Positions 1 through 10,200 of a DNA stretch of 64,000 bases are shown here, piece by piece. The stretch is from Tuctoria greenei (taxonomy: Eukaryota; Streptophyta; Magnoliopsida; Poales; Poaceae), in the NCBI GenBank assembly GCA_036927565.1, contig JAYESD010000002.1, forward strand, positions 222,273,882 to 222,337,881, in the 5' to 3' direction. Each line of letters starts with the position of its first letter. Positions within the stretch are counted from its first letter, which is position 1. The notes under the pieces are model-generated. The model was not told where the DNA came from. It ran no database searches and was given only the letters and a program-made list of their open reading frames with translations. A program made the translations under genes and the position numbers.

Positions 1-735
1 ATAAACAAGCAATCTGCTGTCAACTTTTTGCAGTGCATCATATGCAGATTTGGAGTCCCAAACAAAATCATTACTGATAACAGGACCCAATTCACAAGCT
101 CTGCATTTCAAGGGTATTGCGAATACCTCGGCATTCAAGTTTGCTACGCCTCCATAGCTCACCCGGCAAGCAATGGCCAGGCCGAGAGAGCAAATGCTGA
201 AATCCTGAAAGGACTCAAAACGCGCACCTATGAGCGTTTGAAAAAACATGGAGCCAACTGGATTGAAGAGCTTCCACCCACTCTATGGGCCAACAGGACA
301 ACTCCAAACCGGTCAACAGGAGAGACACCCTTCTTCCTGGTGTACGGAGCTGAAGCAATCCTTCCTCCAGAAATCACCTTGGGGTCACTCCGGGTCCGGA
401 CCTTCAACGAAGCCACGCAGGACCAGCTCCGGCGTCAAGACCTAGACCTCCTTGAGGAGGGAAGGTGCCAAGCAGCTGTTCGGAATGCCTGATACCGCCA
501 AGCCCTTCGACGCTATCATCAGCAGCATGTACACAACCGACAGCTTGAGAAAGGCGATCTGGTGCTACGGAGAATACAATCCAGAGAAGGGTTAAACAAA
601 CTCTCCCCCAACTGGGAAGGACCCTTCCGAGTGATTAAAGTATCCCATCCCGGAAGCGTTCACTTGCCTACTGAGGATGGGACACCTCTCCCAAATCCTT
701 GGAACATTGAGCACCTCCGTAAGTTCTACACCTAA
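1..735 (+). pseudogene. Ty3/gypsy integrase, C-terminal part (Tat-1 pol end), one stop
   Basis: The frame is open from base 1 and encodes the integrase catalytic core and C-terminal domain of a gypsy pol. The second catalytic Asp is in IITDN (about residues 26-30) and the catalytic Glu in NGQAERANAE (about residues 55-64). A GETPFFLVYGAEA block follows, then the region ending in a WEGPF...PWNIEHLRKFYT terminus. A TGA at 490-492 interrupts the frame; the same frame then continues without break to the natural TAA at 733-735. The Tat-2 copy reads through the equivalent position, so the TGA is a point nonsense mutation. Integrase joins the element's cDNA to host DNA; this copy cannot make the full protein. 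Confidence 0.92.
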
Positions 736-1907
736 TATCACGGAGGTGAGTCTGTAGTAACTTGAGGTGTATGTTATAGAGTCATTGTACAGAGTCGGGT
801 AGTTCCTCCGGGAGAATAGCCGGACCTTTCCCGAAAGGTCTGCAAAGTTCATGCAACGCTTGTCACAGTATCAGGACTAAAAGTGTGGCTAGCTACCCTG
901 GGTCAAACGAGAAATGAAACACGCTTAGCTTGGTTCCGTACCCTAAGAGTGTACTTGTTTCCCCTGTACCCCGGACCTATAATGAAAGGCATCTTCATGT
1001 GAAACAGACTCCACGTGCATTTACTTTGTACATGGTCAACATTTTTTATTTTTCTCTTTCTTGTCTATAACAAGGACGTGCAATTCTTAAGAAATTTTAG
1101 TTCGACCGGTTCATATACGATTCGAGCTGTATTGTCGATTCTTTTGGACTCAAATATTGTTCATGTCCCACTCGCCTGAATGTCGCCAAACCAATCTAGG
1201 GCCAGAGTGTGCTATCGACTTAGCCTGGTCAAGCACCCTAAGTACGCCACTCAACCTACACCCCGACAGCCCGAAGTAAGGTGGGTCCAAGTATAGTTGG
1301 ATCTGGAAGAAAGAAGGCAATGCATTCGGTTGCATTCAGAATCGTGTTTGACCTAAAATTTCCTTGAGAATCGTAAGCCACGACGAAGTTATAGGCAAGG
1401 AGCGAATTTTACTATTTTTCTTGGCTTCAGCGCGCAGGAAAAATAAAGAATCCACGTTGATGGAGAAAAGCCGGAGCTGACGAAGCTCTGAATCCCCCTA
1501 GGTGGCTTATAATCGATGTTACACACTGAAAACGAACATCACCGGTGCAACCAAGCTCCGGTAAAGCTAGGGGGGCCAGCCGTCGACACAGAATAAAAGA
1601 TGGTGAGAAGATTCCACAAACGGAGTCTGCTGCCTACAAACTACGCGTTAGCAAAGGTCACTGCCGGAGCTACTAAGCTCCGACATCCCGGAGGTCTAAC
1701 TATTGATGCTCTACGTGTTGATAGGAACTATTGTCGGAGCTATTGAGCCCCGACGGTATTCAATACCGGAGCTTCAGAGCTCCGACAACCTCAGGGGGCT
1801 TTCACCATCGAAGACTTCGGACCTACACTCTACAAGTTCGAAGCAAACGAGTCTTCAACAAAACACAATATCCTCTTAGTACATGTTCACAATCAAATTG
1901 TGTACAT
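736..1907 (+). other. Tat-1 noncoding spacer with degenerate short repeats
   Basis: This is the noncoding stretch between the pol stop and the end of the antisense gene. It aligns by eye with the matching part of Tat-2 (40281-41860). From about 1460 to 1810 it holds decayed copies of a unit containing GGAGCTACTAAGCTCCGACA and a CCCAGGGGGCC-like G tract; these are clean 72-bp tandem repeats in Tat-2. Near 1882-1920 a short inverted repeat (TTCACAAT...ATTGTG) is followed by ACCAGGGGGCC, a purine-rich run also present at the same place in Tat-2. I see no credible ORF here. Confidence 0.75.
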
Positions 1908-2423
1908 CTACCAGGGGGCCAAGTGAAGACAAAAGTGTTGAAGACAAAAAATGAAATTTGCAAAAATTTGGATTTCATTCATCTGTAGACAAGGGATTAC
2001 AAAATTGGGGAAGAAAAAGAGAGAATACAAGTGGGAGCTACAGAGATGGTCATAGACCCTATGGAATAACTGGGCGACCTTCTGAGCAACCTCCGACACG
2101 TTGACTCGGGTGGCTTCACCTTCTCCTTCGACGGGACCTTCAAGCACCGGGTCCAGAGGGAATTGGGGATCCCGGCTGGTGTAGCACGTCAGCACATATT
2201 CTGCGACGTTCTTCGCCAGGGACTGCCCCTCTACTTCCAACTGGTCTGTGATGACGTCACCCACCATGGAGAGTTTGCTACCCGCCGAGCTCAACGCCTG
2301 CAATGCCAGGTCCGGCTCCGGCTCCGGATCATCCGGACGCACGAGACTGAAGCCCATCGGTGTCAGCGCATCGTTGGCTTTGCTCAGGAACTCCCAAACT
2401 TGTAGGGAGTCTGCAGCCCTCAA
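1908..2423 (-). pseudogene. aORF segment 5: conserved C-terminal domain
   Basis: The core (about residues 1-125) aligns with the antisense fragment of Tat-2 at 42284-41865. Both share QVWEFL/QVWDFL, ...LGFSLVR, a Lys/Leu-rich stretch with DQLE.EG.SLA, a P(Q)(F/L)(P/S)LDPV.EG motif and an EVAQKVAQLFHR/EATEKVASFFHR ending. Conservation between two element copies suggests real coding history. The Tat-2 copy stops right after the FHR(T) block; here the stop is mutated and about 45 extra codons are read into noncoding sequence. No known fold is recognised. Confidence 0.65.
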
Positions 2424-2428
2424 GCCCT

Positions 2429-2998
2429 TCAGTTCTGCAAGGATCTTTTGGCCGCCGCCAGTTCAGAATTCTCGCGAGCAAGGCGCTCAACCTCTTTGGC
2501 ATTTTGCTGAATCTTTTCAGCAACCTGCTTCTCGAGTTTTCCGAGCTCCTCCTCCCAGAGGTAGATCTTGTTCCGGCGATCAACCAGGTCCTTCTCCCTG
2601 CCCCTCACTTTCTTCTCCCTGGCAGCGATGGCACACTCTGGCTGGTAGAGTTCCTGCCCCCGCACCCAGGCCTTCTCCTCCTCCTCGGCGCAACGCTCTT
2701 CCAATTTCTTGGCGCGCTCCTCGAGGCCCTTGTCAGCCAGAGCCACCTTTTCGGTGAGCTCCTCCTCCCTCTTCAGGACGTCATCCCGCAGCTCTAGGAT
2801 TTTTTGCTCCTCATCTTTGAGCCTTTTCTCCCTCTCCTCAAGTGCCTCCCGGCGCTTGATGAGAGTAGTGTTAATGGCTTCCAGCCTTTCTTGGCGTTCA
2901 TCAGCCGCACTATTAGCTGCCTTGGTCTGCTCATAAATGGCCTGGGATTGAGCGTCGAGGGCGCGAGTTAAGCTCTCCCTGTCATACAATAATTTGCC
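2429..2998 (-). pseudogene. aORF segment 4: coiled-coil region
   Basis: About 185 codons, nearly all Glu, Lys, Arg, Ala, Leu and Gln, with heptad-like spacing of Leu/Ala/Ile (for example LEERAKKLEERCAEEEEKAW and KQVAEKIQQNAKEVERLA). This predicts a long coiled coil, probably an oligomerisation segment. It continues segment 3 in frame and is followed by a +1 frameshift near 2440-2460, after which the conserved C-terminus resumes. Confidence 0.6.
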
Positions 2999-3001
2999 CT
3001 A

Positions 3002-4126
3002 CTATTCCAGGCGGACCTTCTCCTGCTTGATCCATTCTTTGTCATCTGCCAGCCTCGACTGCGTCAGCCTGGTCTCGAAGTAGAGCCGATTACGCCACCT
3101 CCTAAGGGTTTGGCACTCCTCTTCAAGAGCCTTGCTATCGTGGAAGAATGCCAGCTGAGCTTGACGCAGACTGGAGCAGGCGTTGTCAATAGACAATGAC
3201 AATGACATAGGACCCGGACCTGCTGGGGTCTCCTCCGCTGGTTCCAGCGGGTTTTCAGTTACAAAAATTGGGTCCCACTCCACAAGAGTGGTCTCCTGAG
3301 CCTCCACGGCACTAGGGCCGTCCTCTGAGATGGCCTCAGTCACCATCGAGGAGGGTCCCGCTGATGAAGTTCCGACCTCCGGAAGTGGTTCCGAAGGACC
3401 AGCCGCCAAATCTTCGTTCGCCCCCTCGGACAGGGGGCTAGCGACTTCATCAGGGCACTCCGGCTCAGCCGCGGGTACCTCCGGCGTCGTCACTCCCAGA
3501 GCAGGGGCTACTTCTAGCTCTGGCCTGGGCACCTCCTCTACTGGGGGCTCGAGCGCTGACGCCTCCGCAACGACCGGCTCGGGTGCCGGAAGATCTTCAA
3601 CAACAGCCGGACCTACGGCCGGAGCTTCAATGGCAACCGGCTCAGGAGCCGGAAGGTCTTCAACATCAACCGGCTCTGCAGCCGGAGCTCCAGCAACGAC
3701 CGGCTCTGCGGTCCGTGCTTCAGAGGTAGCCGGCCCAACCGCCGGGACTTCCTCAACAGCTGGCGCGCACGCCGGGACTTCAATTACCTCCGGCTCAACC
3801 GTCGGGGCTTTGACAATTTCTGGCTCTGGGGCCGGAATTACTGCTTCCTCCAGCTCAACTGCCGTAGCTTCCATCATCTCAGCATCAAGACCCGGAGCTT
3901 CAGCCTCCGGGACAGGTGCCGCTGGAGCATCTTCTCTCCCGTGGTCCGGCGCTACCACGAGAGTCTCGGGGGATGAGTCGAGGTCCATGACCACGACAGC
4001 TGGCGCCGGAGCTGTCGCAGCTTCAGCCACCACTTGGGGTGGCACCGGGACAGGAGCAGGAGCTTCCGCCCTCACAGCTTCAGCTGCTGTGGCTGAGGGT
4101 GGGCCTCACTCCTCTTCTTGGGAACG
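3002..4126 (-). pseudogene. aORF segment 3: Ala/Pro/Glu/Val-rich low-complexity region
   Basis: The first 270 or so codons are dominated by repeated APEPV, APAVEP and VEAPAVGP-like words, a degenerate protein tandem repeat of 11-13 residues. The segment then changes to a helical, charged region (SSLRQAQLAFFHDSKALEEE...LRRWRNRLYFETRLTQSRLA) that begins the coiled-coil. Two in-frame TAGs (3004-3002 and 3001-2999) end it, but the frame goes on as segment 4. The opposite strand is also open over 3330-4136, but only as a shadow of this low-complexity composition. Confidence 0.55.
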
Positions 4127-4200
4127 CTGCAGATGATGGATGAAGAAACTTAAAAAATAGTTACTACAACAAAACAACTGTAGTAAAGATTAAAAATTAC
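4127..4200 (-). other. Probable 74-bp spliceosomal intron in the antisense gene
   Basis: Read on the minus strand, AAG|GTAATT at 4200 is a good plant donor and ATCTGCAG| ending at 4127 is a good acceptor, with an AT-rich interior. Removing it joins segments 2 and 3 in phase 0 and keeps the same frame (with one nonsense codon at 4108-4106), whereas reading through gives a stop. Minimal plant introns are about this size. No transcript is available, so the intron is inference. Confidence 0.55.
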
Positions 4201-4986
4201 CTTGGGAGGCTTCCGCACCAGCTTGCGCGGAACCTTTTTCTTGGGCGTTCTGGGCTGACGATAGCGGCCGCCGGCGTGGAAGCTCCGGAAGGCCCCCCCG
4301 GAACTCGTTGCAGCCACGGGCATTTCCTTAGTCGAGGCCCCCCTCGACCGGGAAGGACCCCCGGACCTAGAGGCCTCAACTGGCCCTGGTGCCGGAGTCG
4401 CATGCTCGGAGCTACCACCCCGGGAAGACGCCGCTGCGGGTACAGTCGCTGCAGTTGTCGAAGACCTCCCCCTCTGGGGAGAATGAGCTGATGCAGAGGT
4501 TGTAGGCCTGACGGACCTTCCGTCGGCATGCTGCAGTTTCCTCTTCCGGCTCAAGGGTTCGTCCGCCGGCTCCTTGCCCTTGCCGACGACTTCGATCCTT
4601 GGCTTCGGGGTAGGGTCGGAGCCACCTTCGGAAGCCCCAGGGATCACCACCCTGGAGGTCGATCTTCTCTCGACGACACCAAGGTCGTCAAGCACCGGCA
4701 TCGTCCGCCGGAGCTCCCTGCTGAACTCTACTTCCACGTTCAGAGGGAGAAAAGATGGCGGCGGGGTCAAGTCATCACCCGCGACATCGATTTCGTGCTG
4801 GAACTTCTTGAGATGAAACTCCAAGGTTGCCCCCGCCATGTTGGACTTCAGTCCGGTCTCGACCCGGTCGTCGTCCATCACACTGTTGAGGGCCCAAGCG
4901 AGCTTTTCTCTCCTCTTCAGCGGTGCCCACCTATTGACCAGGAAATTGCAAAATACCGCCTGAGGAGTTAATCCTCCCTCCACGCA
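4201..4986 (-). pseudogene. aORF segment 2: charged and Ser/Gly-rich linker
   Basis: This continues segment 1 in the same frame after the TAG. It begins with GGLTPQAVFCNFLVNRWAPL and a mixed-charge helical stretch, then becomes rich in Arg, Ser, Pro and Gly. It holds basic clusters (SRKRKLQHADGR and RTPKKKVPRKLVRKPPK) that could act as nuclear localisation signals. At 4201 the codons for PPK meet a GTAATT, read as an intron donor. If not spliced the frame would end about 17 codons later. The role is unknown; the composition suggests a disordered nuclear linker. Confidence 0.6.
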
Positions 4987-5649
4987 CTAACGGATCCTAG
5001 TCAGCACAGGGTTGAAGGCATCTGACAGTACCGGAGCTTCACTCCAGACTGCAGTGTCGATGTTGGGGAGGCCTTCGGGCAGCTCCAGCTTCTCATGCTC
5101 CTCCACCAGGATGACTATCCAGTCCTTCTTACAATCATCCCACTTCCCAGAGGGAAACGACTGGAGGTACTTGAATGGGCACTTCTTGCGCTTCACAAAG
5201 TAGTAGAAGCCAATGTACTCATTACTCCTACCGGTGGTATGGACGGTGAAGAAGGTCCGAAAGAGTTCAATGCAAGGGGGGATGCCCACCCACATCTCAC
5301 AGAAGTGGACGAAGACGGACACAAGAAGAATGGAGTGGGGGCCAAGGTGGTACAACTGCAGACCATAGGAGTCTAGCAGCATCAAGAAAAAAGAGGAAAA
5401 AGGTGGGATCAATCCCACCATGGCGTACGAAGAGAAGTACACCATTTCGCCGGCGTGCTCCTTCTCAAACAGGATCTCTCCCCCGACGCGGACCAGGCGG
5501 TTGAAGAAGTCCGGGGACCATCCCATGAGGGCCCAGACCTTCTTCAGGTCACCGTCGGTCTTCAAACGGCTCTCGCGGAGACCCAACTCCATCGCGGCAC
5601 AGCAAGGCAAGAGAGGAAAAGCGAGCACAGGTTGGGAGTTTGAGCGCAA
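4987..5649 (-). pseudogene. aORF segment 1: Transposase_28-like domain
   Basis: A segment of 220 codons. From residue 20 it carries an alternating hydrophobic core (GEMVYFSSYAMVGLIPPFSS, then a stretch rich in Leu, Phe and His through GIPPCIELFRTFF), then EYIGFYYFVKRKKCPFKYLQ and a Trp/Asp-rich tail. This matches my memory of the Transposase_28 core, in which a predicted helical domain is followed by a plant-wide block with conserved Phe and Trp. Despite the Pfam name no transposase catalytic triad is visible. The segment ends at TAG 4989-4987, and the same frame continues immediately downstream, so the stop is a mutation. Confidence 0.7.
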
Positions 5650-6125
5650 GATCAGATGAGAGGCGTAAAGAACCCCAGACGGTGCATGCTTTCCTTCTTA
5701 AGTAAGCCCTCGCAACGCTTGGATGGAAACCACAAGGAAGTCGAAGATACTACTAAAAAATTCCACCCAGCCGATGACAAGAGGGCCTGGGACCACCCGG
5801 ACGATCAAGTCGAGGTTCTTACCCAGGCGAACGGTTGTCATCATGAGGCGGGAAGCCCGAAGGCGGCGGCCTGACAAGGCGCGCGGAACCGATACGATTT
5901 TCGTATTGGGAACCGGCGACCTTCAATTGCGTGAGATCCGCATGCCAAAGATCTCATTTGCCGCACACGGGATATGCCACACGGCGAGGATTTAACTCCA
6001 AACCATCGCCAACGGCACATCCGAAGACCTTTGGAGACTCAGTTCAAAAGTTGAAGGATGGACCCACCTCCGGCGGAATGACTTCACCCAAGGGGTCTTC
6101 CCCTGAGGTGGGCCCAGGGGGCCAC
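5650..6125 (+). other. Tat-1 region before the 3' LTR, with polypurine tract
   Basis: Noncoding sequence upstream of the antisense gene, so it should hold the antisense promoter; I see no convincing TATA box on the minus strand. At its right end the run GAGGTGGGCCCAGGGGGCC (about 6105-6123) sits directly against the LTR and is the polypurine tract expected to prime plus-strand DNA synthesis. Confidence 0.65.
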
Positions 6126-6977
6126 TGTCGGTACCCTGGGTACCATATACCCCTTGGGATTGCAAAAATCTCAAGGGAATATCATCTACTTGATTTAAAG
6201 ACCTTAGGAGGCCCACATGTTAGACATAACCGGACCCGTTTCCCCAACATGGTTAGTCCCAGGGTCGCAAGGTGTACTATCAAACCAGAGCTACCACCCA
6301 CAAGGGGGAAGCTCCGGGCTATGTACCATAGTGGCACCCCCGGACCTAACCCCAGACCGAGGGAAGCTCCGGAACTGACACGTGTTAGCGGCACCGGACC
6401 TATCTGTTCCCCACAGTATGCTCCGGAGCTGCCACATGTCCAACCGTCAGATCTTCAACCTCTAACCTCCAGAAGACTCCACAATGGCTCCGGATCTTCA
6501 AAGGGAATCAAGGACTTCAAGACCCGATTAAGTGTCATTAATGCTATATTAATGACACACGATCGGACGACCTTAATTACCAGTAACGGTGCTATCAAAG
6601 CCCGTAACTCGGTTATTAAGGGCAATTAAGTGCATCAAATGTGTATCAATATTAGTAACCGCCGGGGCCACATGTCGGGCCAGCCTAACTTGTAACGGCC
6701 TGCCCTTGTACTATAAAAGGACAGGCCGACGATACATACACAGGCTATGCGCTCACTCTACACTCTCAACTCACGTTGAGCTCATATGTCCAATACAACA
6801 CCAACACACCCCTTGGAGTAGGGTATTACGCTCAGGCGGCCCGAACCACGTAAATCTTCGTGTCTCTTGTATCATTTACACTTCACCTTCTTGAATCTCC
6901 GCGCACCCACACCGAACCTCAAACTCCTCTAACACTTTAGTAGTGTCGGGAGATCTGCCGGATCAAAACCACTGACA
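6126..6977 (+). repeat. 3' LTR of Tat-1 (852 bp)
   Basis: Starts TGTCGGTACC and ends ACTGACA, giving TGTC/GACA inverted ends. U3 carries tandem 54-55 bp units with AGCTCCGG and CACGTG-type cores (CACGTG at 6379-6384, CACATG at 6433-6438). A TATA box, TATAAAAGG, is at 6712-6720. The downstream block with GTAGGGTATTACGCTCAGGC is shared with the Tat-2 LTR at 21525-21545, which confirms the two LTRs are one family. Confidence 0.9.
6712..6720 (+). promoter_or_regulatory. TATA box of the Tat-1 3' LTR
   Basis: TATAAAAGG, 587 bp into the LTR and preceded by a GC-rich stretch; the likely core promoter for read-out transcription to the right. Confidence 0.65.
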
Positions 6978-7265
6978 GAAGTGAAGGGCAAAGGTTGAAT
7001 ATTCAAGTCAAGATTAGGACAGTAAAGTATCTCTTTTCAATGCTAGAGACAACATTGCAAGACGCTAATGAAGTTCGAGCACACCGTCATACTCAAATAA
7101 TGGCATCCTCAAAGACGCTATGTGAATACAAGAGGTCAACGCTAATCCTATCAGTCAAAGTTGTTATCATATCCACTTCTTGGACTCTCTTGTACTATCG
7201 TTCCCTATTCCATTCCTTTTTCCTTCCATAGAATCTCAGGACGAGATTCCTTTAAGGGCAAAGGT
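6978..7265 (+). other. 3' end of LARD-A internal region with polypurine tract
   Basis: Noncoding tail of an LTR element of the LARD-1 family. Its last 80 bp match LARD-1 at 35100-35192 (TATCGTTCCCTA, then GGACGAGA(T/G)TCCTTTA). The purine run AAGGGCAAAGG (7254-7264) abuts the LTR start TGTAAAAGCC and is the polypurine tract. Tat-1 is inserted in it at 6977/6978. Confidence 0.75.
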
Positions 7266-10200
7266 TGTAAAAGCCCACATTTAAAAAAGAACAAGAATTC
7301 AAAATATGAACTTAAAAATTTTAAGTTGAATTAGAGATTCAAACTTACATGAATGATGTTAAATAGTGAATTAGGTTAAAATAGGACTTCTAAAAACTTC
7401 ACATTAAAAGTGAGATGGTGAGGATATAATTGCACTTAGGTAAGTAATCATAAAAAGAGGGAAATTTCAAATACATTCAAAAGAAAAGAATTGCAAGAGC
7501 AAAAATTTAGATTCAAATTAAAGCAAGTGAAAAACCCTAAATTAGGAGGTTCTGGTCCACTGTTAAATAACTAGAGAGGGAAAGAAAAGTTAATCAAGAT
7601 GACACATGAGGAAGAAATAAAGTAAACCCTAAAGGGAGGTTCAAATTAAATCCAAGTTTCATAATCAAAGTAGTTAAATTTCCAGTTAGAGTTCACCAAT
7701 GGGTCCTCCCTATGTCAAATCAAAGATTTACTAAGTTCCACTACTTCTAGACATCATCGACAATTTTAATTAAACCACAACCCTAGGAGAAAACATTTGA
7801 ATTCAAATTTCAAATCCAAACATAAACGGTTAAATGACAAATGGGAATGCACAAATGGAATTCTCATGTTTCAATTAGCTACTGCCAAATTGATTACATT
7901 TTTAGTCATCAATTGCTAGTATAATTGAGTGATGTGATCAGAGGGTATTCAAACTTTAAATTCATAATTGAAACTTCAGTTTCAATTTTCCAAAAACTCA
8001 AATCGGAGTTCATCCCTGTGGTCCTCATATACAATATAGTTTGGCTGCCAATTATTAGAAAGGTTAGAGCATTTTTGATAATTTTATTGAATTGACGAAA
8101 AGAGGATAAGAAGGGATCAGGCCCGGCTCTGACCCTAGGCGGGAGGGGAGACCGCCTAGGGCCCAGCCTGCAAGGGGGCCCAATATTTCTCACCCAGGAA
8201 TAGAGAATAGACTGCACCATCGTCTGATAGAGCGGGCATACAAGGCTATGAGCTACCAGGTCACGCTCACGCAGCTGGCAGGCGGCAGTTAAACCACTAG
8301 GATCGACGAAGACGACTAGATGCAAGAGCAGGCGGCATTCCGCAGAGCCAGGAGCATTGGAAGATTGAGGATGGTGCCAGTGCGGGACTTATTAATCACG
8401 CTACAGTGACCTTGCAAGACTTTAAGGAATGCATTCTTCTTTAATCTTTATTTTAATTATTGGTAAGATAATTGTTGTACATGGATACAAACCACATGGC
8501 GTGGCTTTCATACAATTAAGGTCGCAACAGGACCGTCGAGCCTTGTTAGCGACTAGTTGAGCCAATCAGCCCTGTTATGTGTCGTATTAAGAGGAATATT
8601 AAGAACAATATTGACTTTGCAATTGTTCTCAACAATTTTTGAGGTTTAACTATGTTACAAAGCATTGAAGCATTATTATCAATTAAATCATTAGAATTTA
8701 GTTCTTTTGAGGTAATCGTACATTCATGCTAAGAGAGATACATTTTTTATTTTTCCATCCTCATATGATGTTGATCAAGAGTTTAATATCTATTATTAGA
8801 TATCTCAAACTAAAAATGTGTATCTAGATTTTTTACAAATAAAAATAGTTATATATATATATATCCTTGGGGGCCCGTCGATTTTGCCTAGGGCCCTTCC
8901 AAAGCTAGAGCCGGCCCTGGAAGGGATGATGCAGTTGGACCCACCAGTCAGCCAAAATACCGCCTTTGTCTTTCTCTCACGGGGGGCCAGCGCGATGTTG
9001 CAAGCCGCCACAACCTGCTCCTATCCACCACATCAACGAGCGATATTTTTCTCTCCTCATCCCTGCATAGAACGTGGCCCCATTGCCTTGTGCAGCTCTC
9101 TGCTCCTCTCCTCGTTACAGAGCACGACCGTGCTCTGTTCTTCCCATGCCGGCGCGGCACCGAGTGAGCAACGGCGTTCCGCCCCTGTCTTGCATTCCAG
9201 CCCCGGTGGAGGACCTTGAGCATGGCGCAACGTCGCCTTTCTCCTTCCCGGTGTATGCATGCATGGACCTTGGCCTGAAACCGGTGGGCGCAGCAACATC
9301 TTCCCCTCGGTGTGCAGGTTGCCAGCGCCATCCTCGGTTTTCTGTCGCCTAAGCGTTTTCCGCCATCCCGCGACCAATGCCGCCAAAAGGTTTGCTGTAA
9401 ACTCTAGTTGCTCTCCTATTACCAGCTTGCTGCTTCTTGCTTCGTGCTCCTTGGATTTAGGTTTCTATTTTCGGCCACTTCTTGGAACACCGAATCTTCT
9501 TCGGAGAAATTCACCTCGCCCGGTGTATCTCGAACCATTCCAGTCCTTGAGTAGATCCTACATGTTCTGATGGATGCCTACAAAGAAAAATATTAGAACC
9601 AGACCAAGTAGCAGCTTCGGAAACCGACATTTCGTCGCTGCCGGCCATGGACCTAGGTCTCCTATGAACACCATGTTTCCATCGATTTCCTTGCAATTAA
9701 GGTCCAGACTTGGGTTTAAGATAGCGCCACAGTGCTGTAGGATCAATAAACGAGCTCGTTCGACCATTTCCTAGCCGTGTTACCGCCGCCGTCGAACCCG
9801 AGGCCGCCGCCGCCGTCGTCTGTCACGGTCCTATTGTCGCCGCACCATGTGGCATTGCCTGAGGGGTGTTCCAGGGTCCTGTGAGCCTTTCTTGTTTTGG
9901 TGCGCTGCCTGGGGTGGCCGCCCGGCAAAAGAACGGCTGCTCGCCGCCAGGGCGCCGCCATTAGGGGCAGTTGTCCTGAGGTTGAAGATAACCTTCTTTT
10001 GGGGCCCACCTGTCGGCCAGGGAAAGCCTCCACTGATCTGGTGTGGCAAGGAGATCCAATGTGGCTGCGTGGTATAAACTGTGGCCCCTATGTTGCCCCC
10101 TCCTGGTTGGTTGATTTTAAACCCAGTGGGCCCAGTCACGGTTTAAGCCATTTCCAGTTAGAAAATAAATCCAAGCGCCATTTAAACTTTGAAAATCTAT

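Larger units (their letters stand above)
1908..5649 (-). pseudogene. Antisense gene of the Tat element (Transposase_28-type aORF), broken
   Basis: This gene lies opposite to pol. Its N-terminal segment (5592-4987) resembles the plant family named 'putative gypsy type transposon' (Pfam Transposase_28), which is known as an antisense ORF in Tat-lineage elements; its function is unknown. After it come a basic/Ser-rich segment, an Ala/Pro/Glu-rich low-complexity segment, a coiled-coil segment and a conserved C-terminal segment. All segments fit one gene if a 74-bp intron (4200-4127) is removed. Breaks: in-frame TAG at 4989-4987, TGA at 4108-4106, two TAGs at 3004-2999, and a frameshift near 2440-2460. 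The start is uncertain: ATG at 5649 or, more likely, ATG at 5592, which begins the conserved part. The natural stop present in Tat-2 is lost here, so the frame runs on to 1908. Confidence 0.75.
1..6977 (+). mobile_element. Tat-lineage Ty3/gypsy retrotransposon, 3' half (Tat-1)
   Basis: This is the 3' portion of a Ty3/gypsy element running off the left edge. Seen in order: end of the pol integrase (1-735), a noncoding spacer, a long gene on the opposite strand (about 5649-1908), a polypurine tract and a 3' LTR (6126-6977) bounded by TGTC...GACA. A long region between pol and the 3' LTR carrying an antisense ORF is known for the Tat lineage (Grande, Retand and RIRE2-like elements), which is why I assign it there. 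The element lies inside the 3' tail of LARD-A, which resumes at 6978. The upstream flank is outside the window, so no target-site duplication can be checked; the 5 bp on the right are GAAGT. Confidence 0.9.

Noticed and set aside
3330..4136. 268-codon plus-strand frame rich in Ser, Ala, Thr and Gly
   Set aside because: It is the complement of the Ala/Pro/Glu-rich antisense gene; its composition alone keeps it open and it has no domain.
4987..5649. Active DNA transposase because of the family name Transposase_28
   Set aside because: The name is historical. No catalytic DDE motif or terminal inverted repeats; position and orientation identify it as the antisense ORF of a gypsy element.
9057..10139. 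Several 90-142 codon frames in the GC-rich part of the LARD-A LTR
   Set aside because: Overlapping on both strands, no recognisable motif, and not preserved in the LARD-1 LTRs.
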